In this document: piece by piece, positions 17,228-25,941 of the stretch
Layout: the number at the start of each line of letters is the position of its first letter
Numbering within the stretch: the first letter of the stretch is position 1
Assembly: GCA_018401455.1 (NCBI GenBank)
Contig: JAGYKU010000004.1
Coordinates: 35,119 to 99,118 of the forward strand
From: Flavobacteriales bacterium
Lineage (GTDB): Bacteria; Bacteroidota; Bacteroidia; Flavobacteriales_D; Parvicellaceae
Direction of reading: 5' to 3'
Length of the DNA: 64,000 bases
Program-made: the position numbers and the translations under genes
Notes under the pieces: model-generated
Databases searched by the model: none
What the model saw: only the letters and a program-made list of their open reading frames with translations
What the model was told of the DNA's origin: nothing

Positions 17228-17401
17228 ATGAATAAAGGAATAATAAGAATTTTAATTGGTGTATTATGCGCAGCCTATGCTTTTTACGCTATTTTTTCAT
17301 CTAAAGAAGAAACCGATGCCATATTATATGTGCTAGGTGCATACGGACTTTTCTCTATTGGTCTGGGGATATATTTCGTTCAAAGAGAAAAAGGTAAATA
17401 G
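17228..17401 (+). CDS. Small two-helix membrane protein
   Basis: A 57-codon frame starts with ATG at 17228. Residues 4-20 and 33-51 are two hydrophobic helices separated by a charged loop (SSKEETD), giving a small integral membrane protein. No family recognised. It lies 53 bp after the GIDE gene on the same strand and could be the last member of the PspA cluster. Confidence 0.5.
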   Translation: MNKGIIRILIGVLCAAYAFYAIFSSKEETDAILYVLGAYGLFSIGLGIYFVQREKGK

Positions 17402-17531
17402 ATTTTCCATTTATATATCCAAAGTTTCAAATTAAAGTCACAATACAACTTATACTAAAAAGTTTTTGAATAAAATTTCGTAATATTCAAAATAAAAATT
17501 ATCTTCGAAGTGTAATATTAAAATTTAGAAC

Positions 17532-17822
17532 ATGACATTTTACGAACAAGTAAGAACTTTCTTCAAAAAGTACGACCCATCAAGAATAAGATTGGCAAGA
17601 AAAATTGCGGCTACTTATAAATCACCTAAAAGTCAAAAAGCAGTGATGAAAAGATTAAATGAAGTGTATGCTGCAGGAGGTCCAAGTAAATTTGATTTTT
17701 CTAAAACTATATCATCTCCAAAAGAAAAACCTAAGAAAATTGAAGCAGTTGAAGAAACTGAAACTGTTGAAATTGAAGAGACAAAAGTTGAAAACGAACT
17801 TGATAATAACTGCAAGAAGTAG
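17532..17822 (+). CDS. Conserved small basic protein, function unknown
   Basis: The 96-residue protein has a basic N-terminal half (YEQVRTFFKKYDPSRIRLAR, then a run of K/R) and a short acidic tail after residue 65. The motif FFKKYDPSRIRLARKIA followed by a GGPSKFDF element is shared by small uncharacterised Bacteroidota proteins, as far as I recall. The charge pattern suggests nucleic-acid or ribosome binding, which is speculative. It ends before a clear terminator. Confidence 0.6.
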   Translation: MTFYEQVRTFFKKYDPSRIRLARKIAATYKSPKSQKAVMKRLNEVYAAGGPSKFDFSKTISSPKEKPKKIEAVEETETVEIEETKVENELDNNCKK

Positions 17823-17859
17823 TTTAATTTTCTATTATTTTAAACATATTTTTATATTT

Positions 17860-17895
17860 AAAACCATCTACTAAATCGTGGGTGGTTTTTCTTTT
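17860..17895 (+). terminator. Terminator after the small basic protein
   Basis: AAAACCATC (17860-17868) pairs with GGGTGGTTTT (17880-17889), one G-T pair, and is followed by T-rich sequence. Confidence 0.75.
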
Positions 17896-17932
17896 ATTTT
17901 ACTTTTGTATTTACAAATTATTAATTCATTCT

Positions 17933-19042
17933 ATGAAAAATATCATTTTATATCTTCTTATTTCTATCTTTTTTTTGGCATCTTGTAACTCAGAAGAAAC
18001 TACTTCAAATACAAATGAAACAAACAAAACAAAAACTGAAGAAAAATTAAAAGAAGATTCAACTTATGCTCAATACATTGCCAAAAATAAAATAGCACAA
18101 CTTACTGCAAAAGGTTTTGCATATAAATTTGGCGAACCAGATGGCGAAGGCAGCATTCTTTACAGCGTTAAATACAACGAAAACGGTAAGATACTAGATT
18201 CATTGATTTACAACGACAATAAAGTTATTGCAATGCTATCCAATGAATATGATGTAAATGGAAACCTTCTGCTTTCGATGATTAAAGATAGTGCTGGAAA
18301 TACACAACAAAAAATCGAAAAAACTTATGATGAAAATGATCAAGTCTTAACTTTTAGGCTGGTTAAAGGAAATGAAGTCATATACAGTCAGAAAATGACT
18401 TATGAAGATGACAAGATGACTAAAATCGTAGAGTTTGATGAGTTAGGTAACCCCAGAATTGTAACACAATATGAATACAACGAAAATGGCAAATTGATTA
18501 CCAATAAAGAATCTAAAGAAAATGGTGATTTACTTAAAAAAACATCTTTTGTTTATGATCAAGATGGAAACAATTCTGTACAAACCATCTACAATTCTTT
18601 AGGTCAAGTGGCTGAGAAAAACTTTTTGAAAAATTACGACAAAAATGGAAACGCCCGTTTAGTAGAAAAATACGATAAAAACGACAGCCTCATTGTTACC
18701 TATCAATACGAATACAATGATAAAGGTGATGAAATCAAAAGCATTATTTACGATGGGATTGGACAAATCATAAGACAAAGTATGTCATCTTTTGATAGTA
18801 ATGGCAATCAAATTGGTTTTGAAATTTACGAAGGAGGAAAAGGTTTTGTAGGTAAAGATAAAATCAAATACAATGAACAAAATCAAGAAATTGAACTGCT
18901 AGTGATTGACAAAAATGACAAACAACTCAAAAGAAAAGTATCTTCTTACAACGAAAAAGGATTATTGAAAGAAGTCATCAATTACGACAAATTGGATGAA
19001 CCCAATTTTAAAATTTCTTTTGAATATCAGTATTTTAAATAA
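17933..19042 (+). CDS. Lipoprotein with tandem YD-like repeats
   Basis: The best start is the ATG at 17933, which gives a signal peptide ending in lipobox FLASC (Cys18); the upstream in-frame GTG at 17882 lies inside the preceding terminator. The mature 350 residues consist of about a dozen repeats of ~20-25 residues built around Y-D/N-x-x-G-N/K/Q (for example YDVNGNLLLS, YNENGKLITN, YDKNGNARLV, YNDKGDEIKS). This resembles YD/RHS-type beta repeats but is shorter than typical RHS units. It is likely an outer-membrane-anchored protein that binds partners or glycans. TACTTTTG at 17900-17907 is a plausible -7 box. Confidence 0.75.
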   Translation: MKNIILYLLISIFFLASCNSEETTSNTNETNKTKTEEKLKEDSTYAQYIAKNKIAQLTAKGFAYKFGEPDGEGSILYSVKYNENGKILDSLIYNDNKVIAMLSNEYDVNGNLLLSMIKDSAGNTQQKIEKTYDENDQVLTFRLVKGNEVIYSQKMTYEDDKMTKIVEFDELGNPRIVTQYEYNENGKLITNKESKENGDLLKKTSFVYDQDGNNSVQTIYNSLGQVAEKNFLKNYDKNGNARLVEKYDKNDSLIVTYQYEYNDKGDEIKSIIYDGIGQIIRQSMSSFDSNGNQIGFEIYEGGKGFVGKDKIKYNEQNQEIELLVIDKNDKQLKRKVSSYNEKGLLKEVINYDKLDEPNFKISFEYQYFK

Positions 19043-19126
19043 GAATCAATTTTTATAAGTTAATTAATTTTTTCAACATTTAACCTGTTAAGTTCATACT
19101 TAAATATATTTAATTAAAAAAATATG

Positions 19127-19134
19127 TAATTTTG
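19127..19134 (+). promoter_or_regulatory. Putative -7 box of the E1 dehydrogenase gene
   Basis: TAATTTTG fits TAnnTTTG and lies 20 bp before the ATG at 19155. Confidence 0.5.
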
Positions 19135-19154
19135 AATTACATTACAAAAAGCCA

Positions 19155-21158
19155 ATGAATACACTTGAAAAATCTCAAATAAAATTTGACAGACAATTGC
19201 TAAGCGATGAGGAACTTAAAGCGATTTACTACAAAATAAAACTTCCTCGTTTGATTGAGGAAAAAATGCTCATTTTATTGAGACAAGGAAAAATTTCAAA
19301 ATGGTTTTCTGGGTTTGGTCAAGAAGGAATTTCTGTAGGAAGTGCTATGGCAATGGATGCTGATGAATTTATTTTGCCGATGCACAGAAATTTAGGTGTT
19401 TTTACTTCAAGAGACATTCCACTCAGAAGATTATTTGCTCAATTTCAAGGAAAAGAATTAGGATTTACCAAAGGTAGAGACCGCTCTTTTCATTTTGGAA
19501 CTATGGAGTATAAAATTGTGGGAATGATTTCACATCTTGGTCCTCAATTGGGAATTGCAGATGGAATTGCATTGGCAGATTTAATCGATGAAAACAAAAA
19601 ATCAACTTTGGTTTTTACTGGAGATGGTGGTGCCAGCGAAGGAGATTTTCACGAAGCGTTGAATGTTGCTTCTGTTTGGAATTTGCCCGTAATTTTCACC
19701 GTAGAAAACAATCAATGGGGATTGTCCACACCTTCTTCTGAGCAGTTTAATTGTAAACAATTTATCGACAAAGGTATCGGATATGGAATGGAAGCCATTC
19801 AAGTGGATGGAAACAATATTTTGGAAGTTTATAACACCATTAAAAAAATTAAAAATTCTCAAGCAAAAAAACCTAGACCTTTCTTATTGGAATGTATTAC
19901 TTTCAGAATGAGAGGACACGAAGAAGCTTCGGGAACTAAATACTATCCAGAAGGATTGCAAGACAAATGGGCTATCAAAGACCCAGTGGCAAATTACGAA
20001 AATTACCTTTTACAAGAAGGAATTATTTCCGAAAGCGAACAATTGAGAATTGAAACAGAAATCAAAAAATTAATTTCTGATGAACTTGAAATTGCTTACG
20101 ATGCTCCTGCAATTGAAGTAAATACAGAAAAAGAATATGAAGATCTTTTTATGCCTTTCGAAAGCAAAGCTACACCACCAAAAAGTGATGAAAAAGCAGA
20201 AATGAGATTGATTGATGCTGTAAGAGATGGTTTGCAACACGCAATGAGAACGCACGAAAACCTTGTCATTATGGGGCAAGACATTGCTGAATATGGTGGT
20301 GTATTTAAAGTAACAGAAGGTTTTGTAGAAGAATTTGGAAAAGCTAGAGTAAGAAATACACCCATTTGTGAATCCGCTATTGTTGGAGCTGCATTAGGAC
20401 TTTCATTAAAAGGTAAAAAAGGATTGGTAGAAATGCAGTTTGCAGATTTTGTGACTTGCGGTTTTAATCAAATTGTAAATAATCTTGCGAAACTTCATTA
20501 CAGATGGAATCAAAATGCTGATGTTGTAGTGAGAATGCCAACTGGAGCGGGAGTTGCGGCAGGACCTTTTCACTCACAAAGTAACGAAGCTTGGTTTTTT
20601 CACACACCAGGTTTGAAAATTGTATATCCTTCTTCTCCAAGTGAAGCAAAAGGTCTTTTATTGGCTGCTATTGAAGATCCAAATCCTGTAATGTTTTTCG
20701 AGCACAAAGCCATGTATAGAAGCATTTCTGAAGAAGTAAATACAGATTACTTTACGATAGAAATTGGAAAAGCAAATCTTGTGACTGAAGGAGATCAAGT
20801 TTCTATTATTACCTACGGAATGGGGGTTCATTGGGCAAAATCCTATTTAGCATCACACCCAGAAGTAAAAGCAGATTTGATTGATTTAAGAACTTTGCAA
20901 CCTTTGGACACTGAAGCGATTTATAATTCTGTAAAGAAAACAGGTAGAGCAATCATTCTTCATGAAGATTGTTTGACTGGCGGTATCGGTGGCGAAATTT
21001 CAGCTTTGATTTCTCAAGAGTGTTTTGAATATTTGGACGCTCCAGTTGTAAGATGTGCAAGTTTAGATACTCCCGTTCCTTTTAATGCGGAGTTAGAGAT
21101 TAACTTTTTGCCCAACAAAAGATTTGAAAATCAAATCAATGATTTACTAAACTACTAA
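19155..21158 (+). CDS. 2-oxo acid dehydrogenase E1, alpha and beta fused
   Basis: The 667-residue protein joins E1 alpha (about 1-325) to E1 beta (about 345-667), a fusion frequent in Bacteroidota. The alpha part has the thiamine-diphosphate motif GDGGASEGDFHEA with the closing ENNQW, and the phosphorylation-loop-like RGHEEASGTKYYPEG. The beta part has GQDIAEYGGVFKVTEG and RTLQPLDTEAI. It decarboxylates branched-chain 2-oxo acids (or pyruvate) and passes the acyl group to lipoyl-E2. The RLIEEKM...GQEGISVG pattern favours the branched-chain enzyme, supplying precursors of iso-fatty acids. E2 and E3 are not in the window. Confidence 0.88.
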   Translation: MNTLEKSQIKFDRQLLSDEELKAIYYKIKLPRLIEEKMLILLRQGKISKWFSGFGQEGISVGSAMAMDADEFILPMHRNLGVFTSRDIPLRRLFAQFQGKELGFTKGRDRSFHFGTMEYKIVGMISHLGPQLGIADGIALADLIDENKKSTLVFTGDGGASEGDFHEALNVASVWNLPVIFTVENNQWGLSTPSSEQFNCKQFIDKGIGYGMEAIQVDGNNILEVYNTIKKIKNSQAKKPRPFLLECITFRMRGHEEASGTKYYPEGLQDKWAIKDPVANYENYLLQEGIISESEQLRIETEIKKLISDELEIAYDAPAIEVNTEKEYEDLFMPFESKATPPKSDEKAEMRLIDAVRDGLQHAMRTHENLVIMGQDIAEYGGVFKVTEGFVEEFGKARVRNTPICESAIVGAALGLSLKGKKGLVEMQFADFVTCGFNQIVNNLAKLHYRWNQNADVVVRMPTGAGVAAGPFHSQSNEAWFFHTPGLKIVYPSSPSEAKGLLLAAIEDPNPVMFFEHKAMYRSISEEVNTDYFTIEIGKANLVTEGDQVSIITYGMGVHWAKSYLASHPEVKADLIDLRTLQPLDTEAIYNSVKKTGRAIILHEDCLTGGIGGEISALISQECFEYLDAPVVRCASLDTPVPFNAELEINFLPNKRFENQINDLLNY

Positions 21159-21170
21159 AAACCAATATAA

Positions 21171-22043
21171 ATGAGATACTTTTTCATTTCACTTTTTATT
21201 ATTATAAACTTTATAAAACTTACAGCTCAAGAAAATCAAAAATTTTTTGCAGGAGTTAATATAGGTGGCCATTTTGCCAATAAAAATACTTCTATGAAAT
21301 ATAGTGGTTTTTCTCCTCAAACACTTGGAGTTGAATGGTATTTTAACAACCCTTTAAATCAGCAAAAATTAAATGAATTCTTTGATGGGCTAACTTATAA
21401 TATAGACCAAACAGATTTAGTAGATTTACCTAACAGAATGAGGTATTTACCTTCGATAGAAATTGGAGGAATTGCAGGTATATTTCTAAATGATGGCGTA
21501 AGTTTATTCATTGAAGCAAATGTGGCTCAATTGAGAACCCAAAATGTTTTTGTAGTTGAAGTGACCCCCTCTGCCAATACTAGCAACATAGATGCTGATA
21601 GATTCAGACAAATTCCTGTCTTTGGAAAAGAAGAAAGATTGAATATGAACTTAGGTTTTAAGTTTGAAGTCTTTGAAAATAACGGTTTAAAAGGTTACGT
21701 GCCACTTTTCGGAAATTTCAACACTGTAAAATTGAAAGAAAATTATTTCGTTTTAGAAAAAAACAATCAAATTGAGCAAATTCCTATTTTGCACAATAGC
21801 CAGAACATTTTACAAAGTGGAGGGAATGTAATTTCTAACAATAACGTTCAACCTCCAGGAGGAAGTGGCTTCGGATTGGGGTCAGGATTTGGAATTTCAT
21901 ATCCTTTGATGGATCATATTTCTGTAGAAATCAACTACAATCTTATGTATTCGAAAGTAACTGTAGATAGATTCTTAGACCCTCCTTTTGCTTTCAGCGG
22001 GCTTCATCACAACGCATTATTTAGAGTAATATGGGGGATGTAA
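21171..22043 (+). CDS. Predicted outer-membrane beta-barrel protein
   Basis: The protein is 290 residues long. Residues 1-19 are a signal peptide (cleavage near LTAQ). The remainder has aromatic-rich alternating strands (FFAGVNIGGHFANK, ISVEINYNLMYSKV, NALFRVIWGM), and the last residues end in an aromatic/hydrophobic strand suited to BAM recognition. This fits a small OmpA-N/porin-like barrel with a long extracellular loop (about residues 200-235, N/G rich). It lies 12 bp after the E1 gene and may be co-transcribed, but no functional link is evident. Family not recognised. Confidence 0.65.
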   Translation: MRYFFISLFIIINFIKLTAQENQKFFAGVNIGGHFANKNTSMKYSGFSPQTLGVEWYFNNPLNQQKLNEFFDGLTYNIDQTDLVDLPNRMRYLPSIEIGGIAGIFLNDGVSLFIEANVAQLRTQNVFVVEVTPSANTSNIDADRFRQIPVFGKEERLNMNLGFKFEVFENNGLKGYVPLFGNFNTVKLKENYFVLEKNNQIEQIPILHNSQNILQSGGNVISNNNVQPPGGSGFGLGSGFGISYPLMDHISVEINYNLMYSKVTVDRFLDPPFAFSGLHHNALFRVIWGM

Positions 22044-22357
22044 AGAAATGGTTGATGTGTGATGGTTGATGGTTGATGTGTGATGGTTTTTAAGTAATGA
22101 AATTTATCAAGAGTTAACTATACAAATTCTGTCGCTAGACATCTCCATTTCAGACGATGTGACAAATGTTTTTTAGTAAGGAAAATTATCAAATTATCAA
22201 TACAAATTCTGTCGCTAGACATCTCCATTTCAGTCGATGTGACAAATGTTTTTAAGTAAGGAAAATTAACCAATTATCAAATTATCAAATTTTCAAATCA
22301 TCAAATTAACCAATTATCAAATCATCAAATTATCAAATTTTCAAATTTTCAAATTAA
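22044..22357. repeat. Intergenic tandem repeats with REP-like palindromes
   Basis: Between two convergent genes lies a TGATGG-rich block (about 22048-22086), then an ~80-bp unit present in two nearly identical copies (22121-22200 and 22201-22280) plus a partial copy before them. Each unit holds an imperfect palindrome (22131-22163 and 22211-22243) with outer GTC/GAC and inner CATC/GATG arms. From about 22262 to 22355, 8-9 bp AAATTATC/AAATTTTC-type units follow. Confidence 0.85.
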
Positions 22358-23272
22358 TTAATGCAAAGGTCTTTTCTTAATCATCCCTCCTTTGGTATCT
22401 CTGATGGCATGTTGAACCACAAAAGCATCTTCGTCTATTTTGTCTATTTCCAAAAGTAGTTTGGTTACTTCTAAACGCGTCACAACGCAAAACAAAATTT
22501 TATTTTCATCATAATTCAATCCTGTTTTACCGTATCCACTTTCTGCTTTATACACAGTAACTCCCCTACCTAAATTTTCGGTTATGGCTTGTTTTACATC
22601 AGATGCTTTTCTGGAAATGATGGTAACACCAATATATTCTTCGATTCCATTGATAATAAAATCTACTGTTTTGGACGCTGCAAAGTAGGTCAACATGGAA
22701 TACATTGCTGTTTCTACACTTACTAAAAAAGCAGCAAGAGAAAAAAGAATGATATTAAAAACTGAAATAAAATCACCAACAGTCAAACTTGTTTTTCGAT
22801 TTACATAAAGCGCCAAAACCTCAGTTCCATCTATGACAGCCCCACCTCTTATAGAAAATCCTATACCAGCACCTAAGAAAAATCCTCCAAACACAGAAAT
22901 CAATAATTTATCCTCTGTAATGGCAGGAAAATGAATAAAATGAACTAAAAGAGATAAAGCAATAATGGCTAGTGTACTTTTAATCGCAAAACCATAAGAG
23001 ACTTGCCTAGCTCCAATTATGATAAATGGAAGATTTACAAGAATAATAAAAATGGACAAATCTATATGTCCAAACATTTTATTGAGCAAAAGCGAAACAC
23101 CCATTGCGCCTCCATCTAAAAATTGGTTAGGTAAAAGAAATTCTTTCAATCCAATGGTAGCCATTGTAACACCTATTGATATCAAAACAAAATCTTTAAG
23201 ATGCCTCGTGTAAACGATTCTTGTTATTCTGCTACTTTCCTTATAAACATTGGAAAAAAACGTTTTTACCAT
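22358..23272 (-). CDS. YitT family membrane protein
   Basis: The 304-residue protein has five to six transmembrane helices in residues ~25-200 (the YitT/DUF161 domain, with the typical FLLPNQFLDGGAMGVSLLLN segment and IRGGAVIDGTEVLAL) and a soluble C-terminal DUF2179 domain of ~85 residues (YIGVTIISRKA to HAIRDTKGGMI). YitT proteins are inner-membrane proteins of unsettled function, possibly transporters with a regulatory cytosolic domain. It is single and monocistronic, divergent from typA. Confidence 0.88.
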   Translation of the reverse strand: MVKTFFSNVYKESSRITRIVYTRHLKDFVLISIGVTMATIGLKEFLLPNQFLDGGAMGVSLLLNKMFGHIDLSIFIILVNLPFIIIGARQVSYGFAIKSTLAIIALSLLVHFIHFPAITEDKLLISVFGGFFLGAGIGFSIRGGAVIDGTEVLALYVNRKTSLTVGDFISVFNIILFSLAAFLVSVETAMYSMLTYFAASKTVDFIINGIEEYIGVTIISRKASDVKQAITENLGRGVTVYKAESGYGKTGLNYDENKILFCVVTRLEVTKLLLEIDKIDEDAFVVQHAIRDTKGGMIKKRPLH

Positions 23273-23542
23273 AAATTTGAGATATGTAGCAAAATTAATA
23301 AATAAAAACCAAAAGCATATAAAAGAAATGGTTCTAACATAAATATTTTTTCCTTAAAGAAGTCCTTTCGTATTTTATCTTTATGATTGGTAAGCGTCAT
23401 TTACAATTTTTATTCAATCAAGGAATTAATTTTCAAATAAAATTTTCACTTTAATATTTTTGCTATTTATATGGTTAGATTAATATTATGTAAATAAATC
23501 TAACTTTTAAACAAAGAAATAATGTTAATCCATTAAACTTTC

Positions 23543-23550
23543 TACCTTTG
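23543..23550 (+). promoter_or_regulatory. typA promoter -7 box
   Basis: TACCTTTG fits the consensus exactly and lies 24 bp before the typA ATG. The rest of the ~300-bp divergent region shows no other feature. Confidence 0.65.
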
Positions 23551-23573
23551 CACGCTAAATTTTAAAACATTTT

Positions 23574-25331
23574 ATGTCATCTATTAGAAACATTGCGATT
23601 ATCGCACACGTTGATCATGGTAAAACTACCTTGGTTGACAAAATCATTTACGCTTGCCAAACTTTAGACACAAGAAAAGAATCCGTAGAATTAATATTAG
23701 ACAACAACGATTTGGAAAGAGAAAGAGGAATTACAATTCTTTCTAAAAACGTTTCCGTAAACTATAAAGGAGTAAAAATCAACATCATCGACACTCCAGG
23801 CCACGCTGACTTTGGAGGAGAAGTAGAAAGAGTACTCAAAATGGCTGATGGTGTTTTACTTTTAGTAGATGCTTTTGAAGGACCAATGCCACAAACAAGA
23901 TTTGTATTGACCAAAGCAATTGAATTGGGATTAAAACCAATCGTTGTGGTTAACAAAGTAGATAAAGACAACTGTACACCAGAATTGGCGCAAGATAATG
24001 TTTTTGACTTGATGTTTAACGTTGGAGCCAATGAAGAACAATTAGATTTCGTAACAATTTTTGGGTCTGCCAAAAACGGTTGGATGAGTACTGATTGGAA
24101 AAAACCAACAGAAGATATGTTTCCTCTTTTGGATGCTGTATTGGAAAATATTCCTGAAGCACCTTACAATGAAGGAACACCTCAAATGCAAATTACTTCT
24201 CTAGATTTTTCTGCATTTACAGGAAGAATTGCAATTGGAAGACTTTTGAGAGGAGACTTAGAAATCAACAAAGACTATATGCTTTGTAAAGCAGATGGTA
24301 ACAAAAAAATAAGAATCAAAGAACTTCACGTATTTATCGGTCTTGGAAAAGAAAAAGTAGATAAAGTGAGAAGTGGTGATATTTGTGCTGTAGTAGGAAT
24401 CGAAGATTTTGAGATTGGAGATACCATTACAGATTTGGAAGCGCCAGAAGCTTTGACAAGAATTAAAGTAGATGAACCTACTATGAGTATGTTGTTTACT
24501 ATCAATAACTCTCCATTTTTTGGAAAAGAAGGAAAATTCGTTACTTCACGTCACTTGAGAGATAGATTGTACAAAGAAACTGAGAAAAACCTTGCTTTGA
24601 GAGTTGAAGATACAGGAAGTGAGGATAAATTCAACGTTTTTGGTAGAGGTATTCTTCACTTGTCAGTTTTGATTGAAACCATGAGAAGAGAAGGTTATGA
24701 ACTTCAAGTTGGAAAACCACAAGTAATCGAAAAAGAAATTGATGGCGTAAAATGTGAACCAATAGAATTATTGGTAATTGATGTTCCAGAAGATTTTTCA
24801 GGAAAAGCGATTGAATTGGTGACGCAAAGAAAAGGAGATTTATTAGTAATGGAACCCAAAGGTGATTTGCAACATTTAGAGTTCGAAATTCCTTCTAGAG
24901 GTTTGATTGGTTTGAGAAACAATATTCTTACTGCAACTGCTGGACAAGGAATTATGACACACGTTTTCAAAGAATTTGCACCTTACAAAGGAGAAATTCC
25001 AGGAAGAATGAAAGGTTCTTTAATTTCTACAGAAATGGGGCCTGCAACTGCATTTGCTATCAATAGATTGCAAGATAGAGGTAAATTTTTTGTTGGACCA
25101 CAAGATGTTATCTACAAAGGACAAGTAGTTGGAGAACATTCAAGAGACAATGATTTGGAAGTAAATCTTGTAAAAGGAAAACAATTGACCAATATGAGAA
25201 AATCTGGTTCTGATGAAGCGATGAAAATTGCTCCTAAAACAGTTTTCTCTTTAGAAGAAGCAATGGAATACATCGCAGAAGACGAATACTTAGAAGTAAC
25301 TCCAGTAAGTTTAAGAATGAGAAAAATCTAA
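23574..25331 (+). CDS. typA: Ribosome-associated translational GTPase TypA/BipA
   Basis: The 585-residue protein has a translational GTPase G domain with AHVDHGKTT (G1, about residues 11-19), ERERGITI (G2/G3 lead), DTPGHADFGGEVERV (G3) and NKVD (G4), then EF-G-like domains II, III and V and the BipA-specific C-terminal domain (RMKGSLISTEMGPATAFAIN, LTNMRKSGSDEA). It binds the 70S ribosome in the same site as EF-G and supports 50S assembly and growth under cold or other stress. Length is near the usual ~600. Monocistronic, ending at a terminator. Confidence 0.96.
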   Translation: MSSIRNIAIIAHVDHGKTTLVDKIIYACQTLDTRKESVELILDNNDLERERGITILSKNVSVNYKGVKINIIDTPGHADFGGEVERVLKMADGVLLLVDAFEGPMPQTRFVLTKAIELGLKPIVVVNKVDKDNCTPELAQDNVFDLMFNVGANEEQLDFVTIFGSAKNGWMSTDWKKPTEDMFPLLDAVLENIPEAPYNEGTPQMQITSLDFSAFTGRIAIGRLLRGDLEINKDYMLCKADGNKKIRIKELHVFIGLGKEKVDKVRSGDICAVVGIEDFEIGDTITDLEAPEALTRIKVDEPTMSMLFTINNSPFFGKEGKFVTSRHLRDRLYKETEKNLALRVEDTGSEDKFNVFGRGILHLSVLIETMRREGYELQVGKPQVIEKEIDGVKCEPIELLVIDVPEDFSGKAIELVTQRKGDLLVMEPKGDLQHLEFEIPSRGLIGLRNNILTATAGQGIMTHVFKEFAPYKGEIPGRMKGSLISTEMGPATAFAINRLQDRGKFFVGPQDVIYKGQVVGEHSRDNDLEVNLVKGKQLTNMRKSGSDEAMKIAPKTVFSLEEAMEYIAEDEYLEVTPVSLRMRKI

Positions 25332-25360
25332 TTTTCTCTTTAAATTATATACTTTTTTTT

Positions 25361-25396
25361 AAAACCGGTTTAAACATTTTAAATCGGTTTTTTTAT
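25361..25396 (+). terminator. Terminator of typA
   Basis: AAAACCGGTTTAAA (25361-25374) pairs with TTTAAATCGGTTT (25378-25390), one G-T pair, followed by T residues. Confidence 0.85.
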
Positions 25397-25503
25397 TCTT
25401 AAAATTTTCAGATATACTCATATTAAGAACTATGTTGTATAATTTCATATTAGATTAAAATACAATAAAAAAATCTGCGTCATCTACGTGCTATGGGAAA
25501 TGA

Positions 25504-25641
25504 GAAGTAAGTTCTAAAACAAAAAAAAGGTTGAATGACGAGGGAAATGAAACCGTTACAAATTGTAACGCTTTGAAAATGCGAGCACCTGATGGAAAAA
25601 TGAGAATTACTGATATTTCTGATAAAGCAGTTATTCACTAA
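25504..25641 (+). pseudogene. Fragment of a BRO-type phage antirepressor
   Basis: A stop-free frame of 45 codons reads ...GNETVTNCNALKMRAPDGKM and then RITDISDKAVIH before a stop. The motif VTNCNALKMxxxDGKxRxTD is characteristic of the BRO-N/prophage antirepressor family, whose full proteins are 250-300 residues. Neither a start nor the rest of the protein is present, so this is a remnant of a mobile element. Repeated CTGCGTCATCTACG-like motifs flank it (about 25472-25490 and 25757-25779). Confidence 0.55.
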
Positions 25642-25911
25642 TTAATTTAGTATAAATTATAACGTTATTATCTCCAAAACCAACTCCCCCTTTCTCAGTT
25701 TAATCTTATTGAATTTAAAACTCCTAAATTAAAATCCGCTTAAATCATAAAAATCTGCATCATCTGCGTTGCATTGGATTTATGAAAATTTGAAAAGATT
25801 TAAAATTTAGAACAAAATTCTCAATTCGCTAAGAAATTTTATTTTATCCCAATTATTTCAATTTCCCCACAAAAAACATCTTCCTAAAGGCAATATATTG
25901 ATGGAGTTTTC
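25642..25911. other. Intergenic region between antirepressor fragment and valS
   Basis: No ORF is visible. The CTGCATCATCTGCGTTG element at about 25762 recalls one at about 25474 on the other side of the antirepressor fragment. Such elements are widespread in intergenic DNA of this phylum. Confidence 0.4.
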
Positions 25912-25919
25912 TAATTTTG
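25912..25919 (+). promoter_or_regulatory. valS promoter -7 box
   Basis: TAATTTTG fits TAnnTTTG and lies 22 bp before the ATG. No convincing -33 element. Confidence 0.5.
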
Positions 25920-25941
25920 TAACCTCAAATCAAACAAAACA

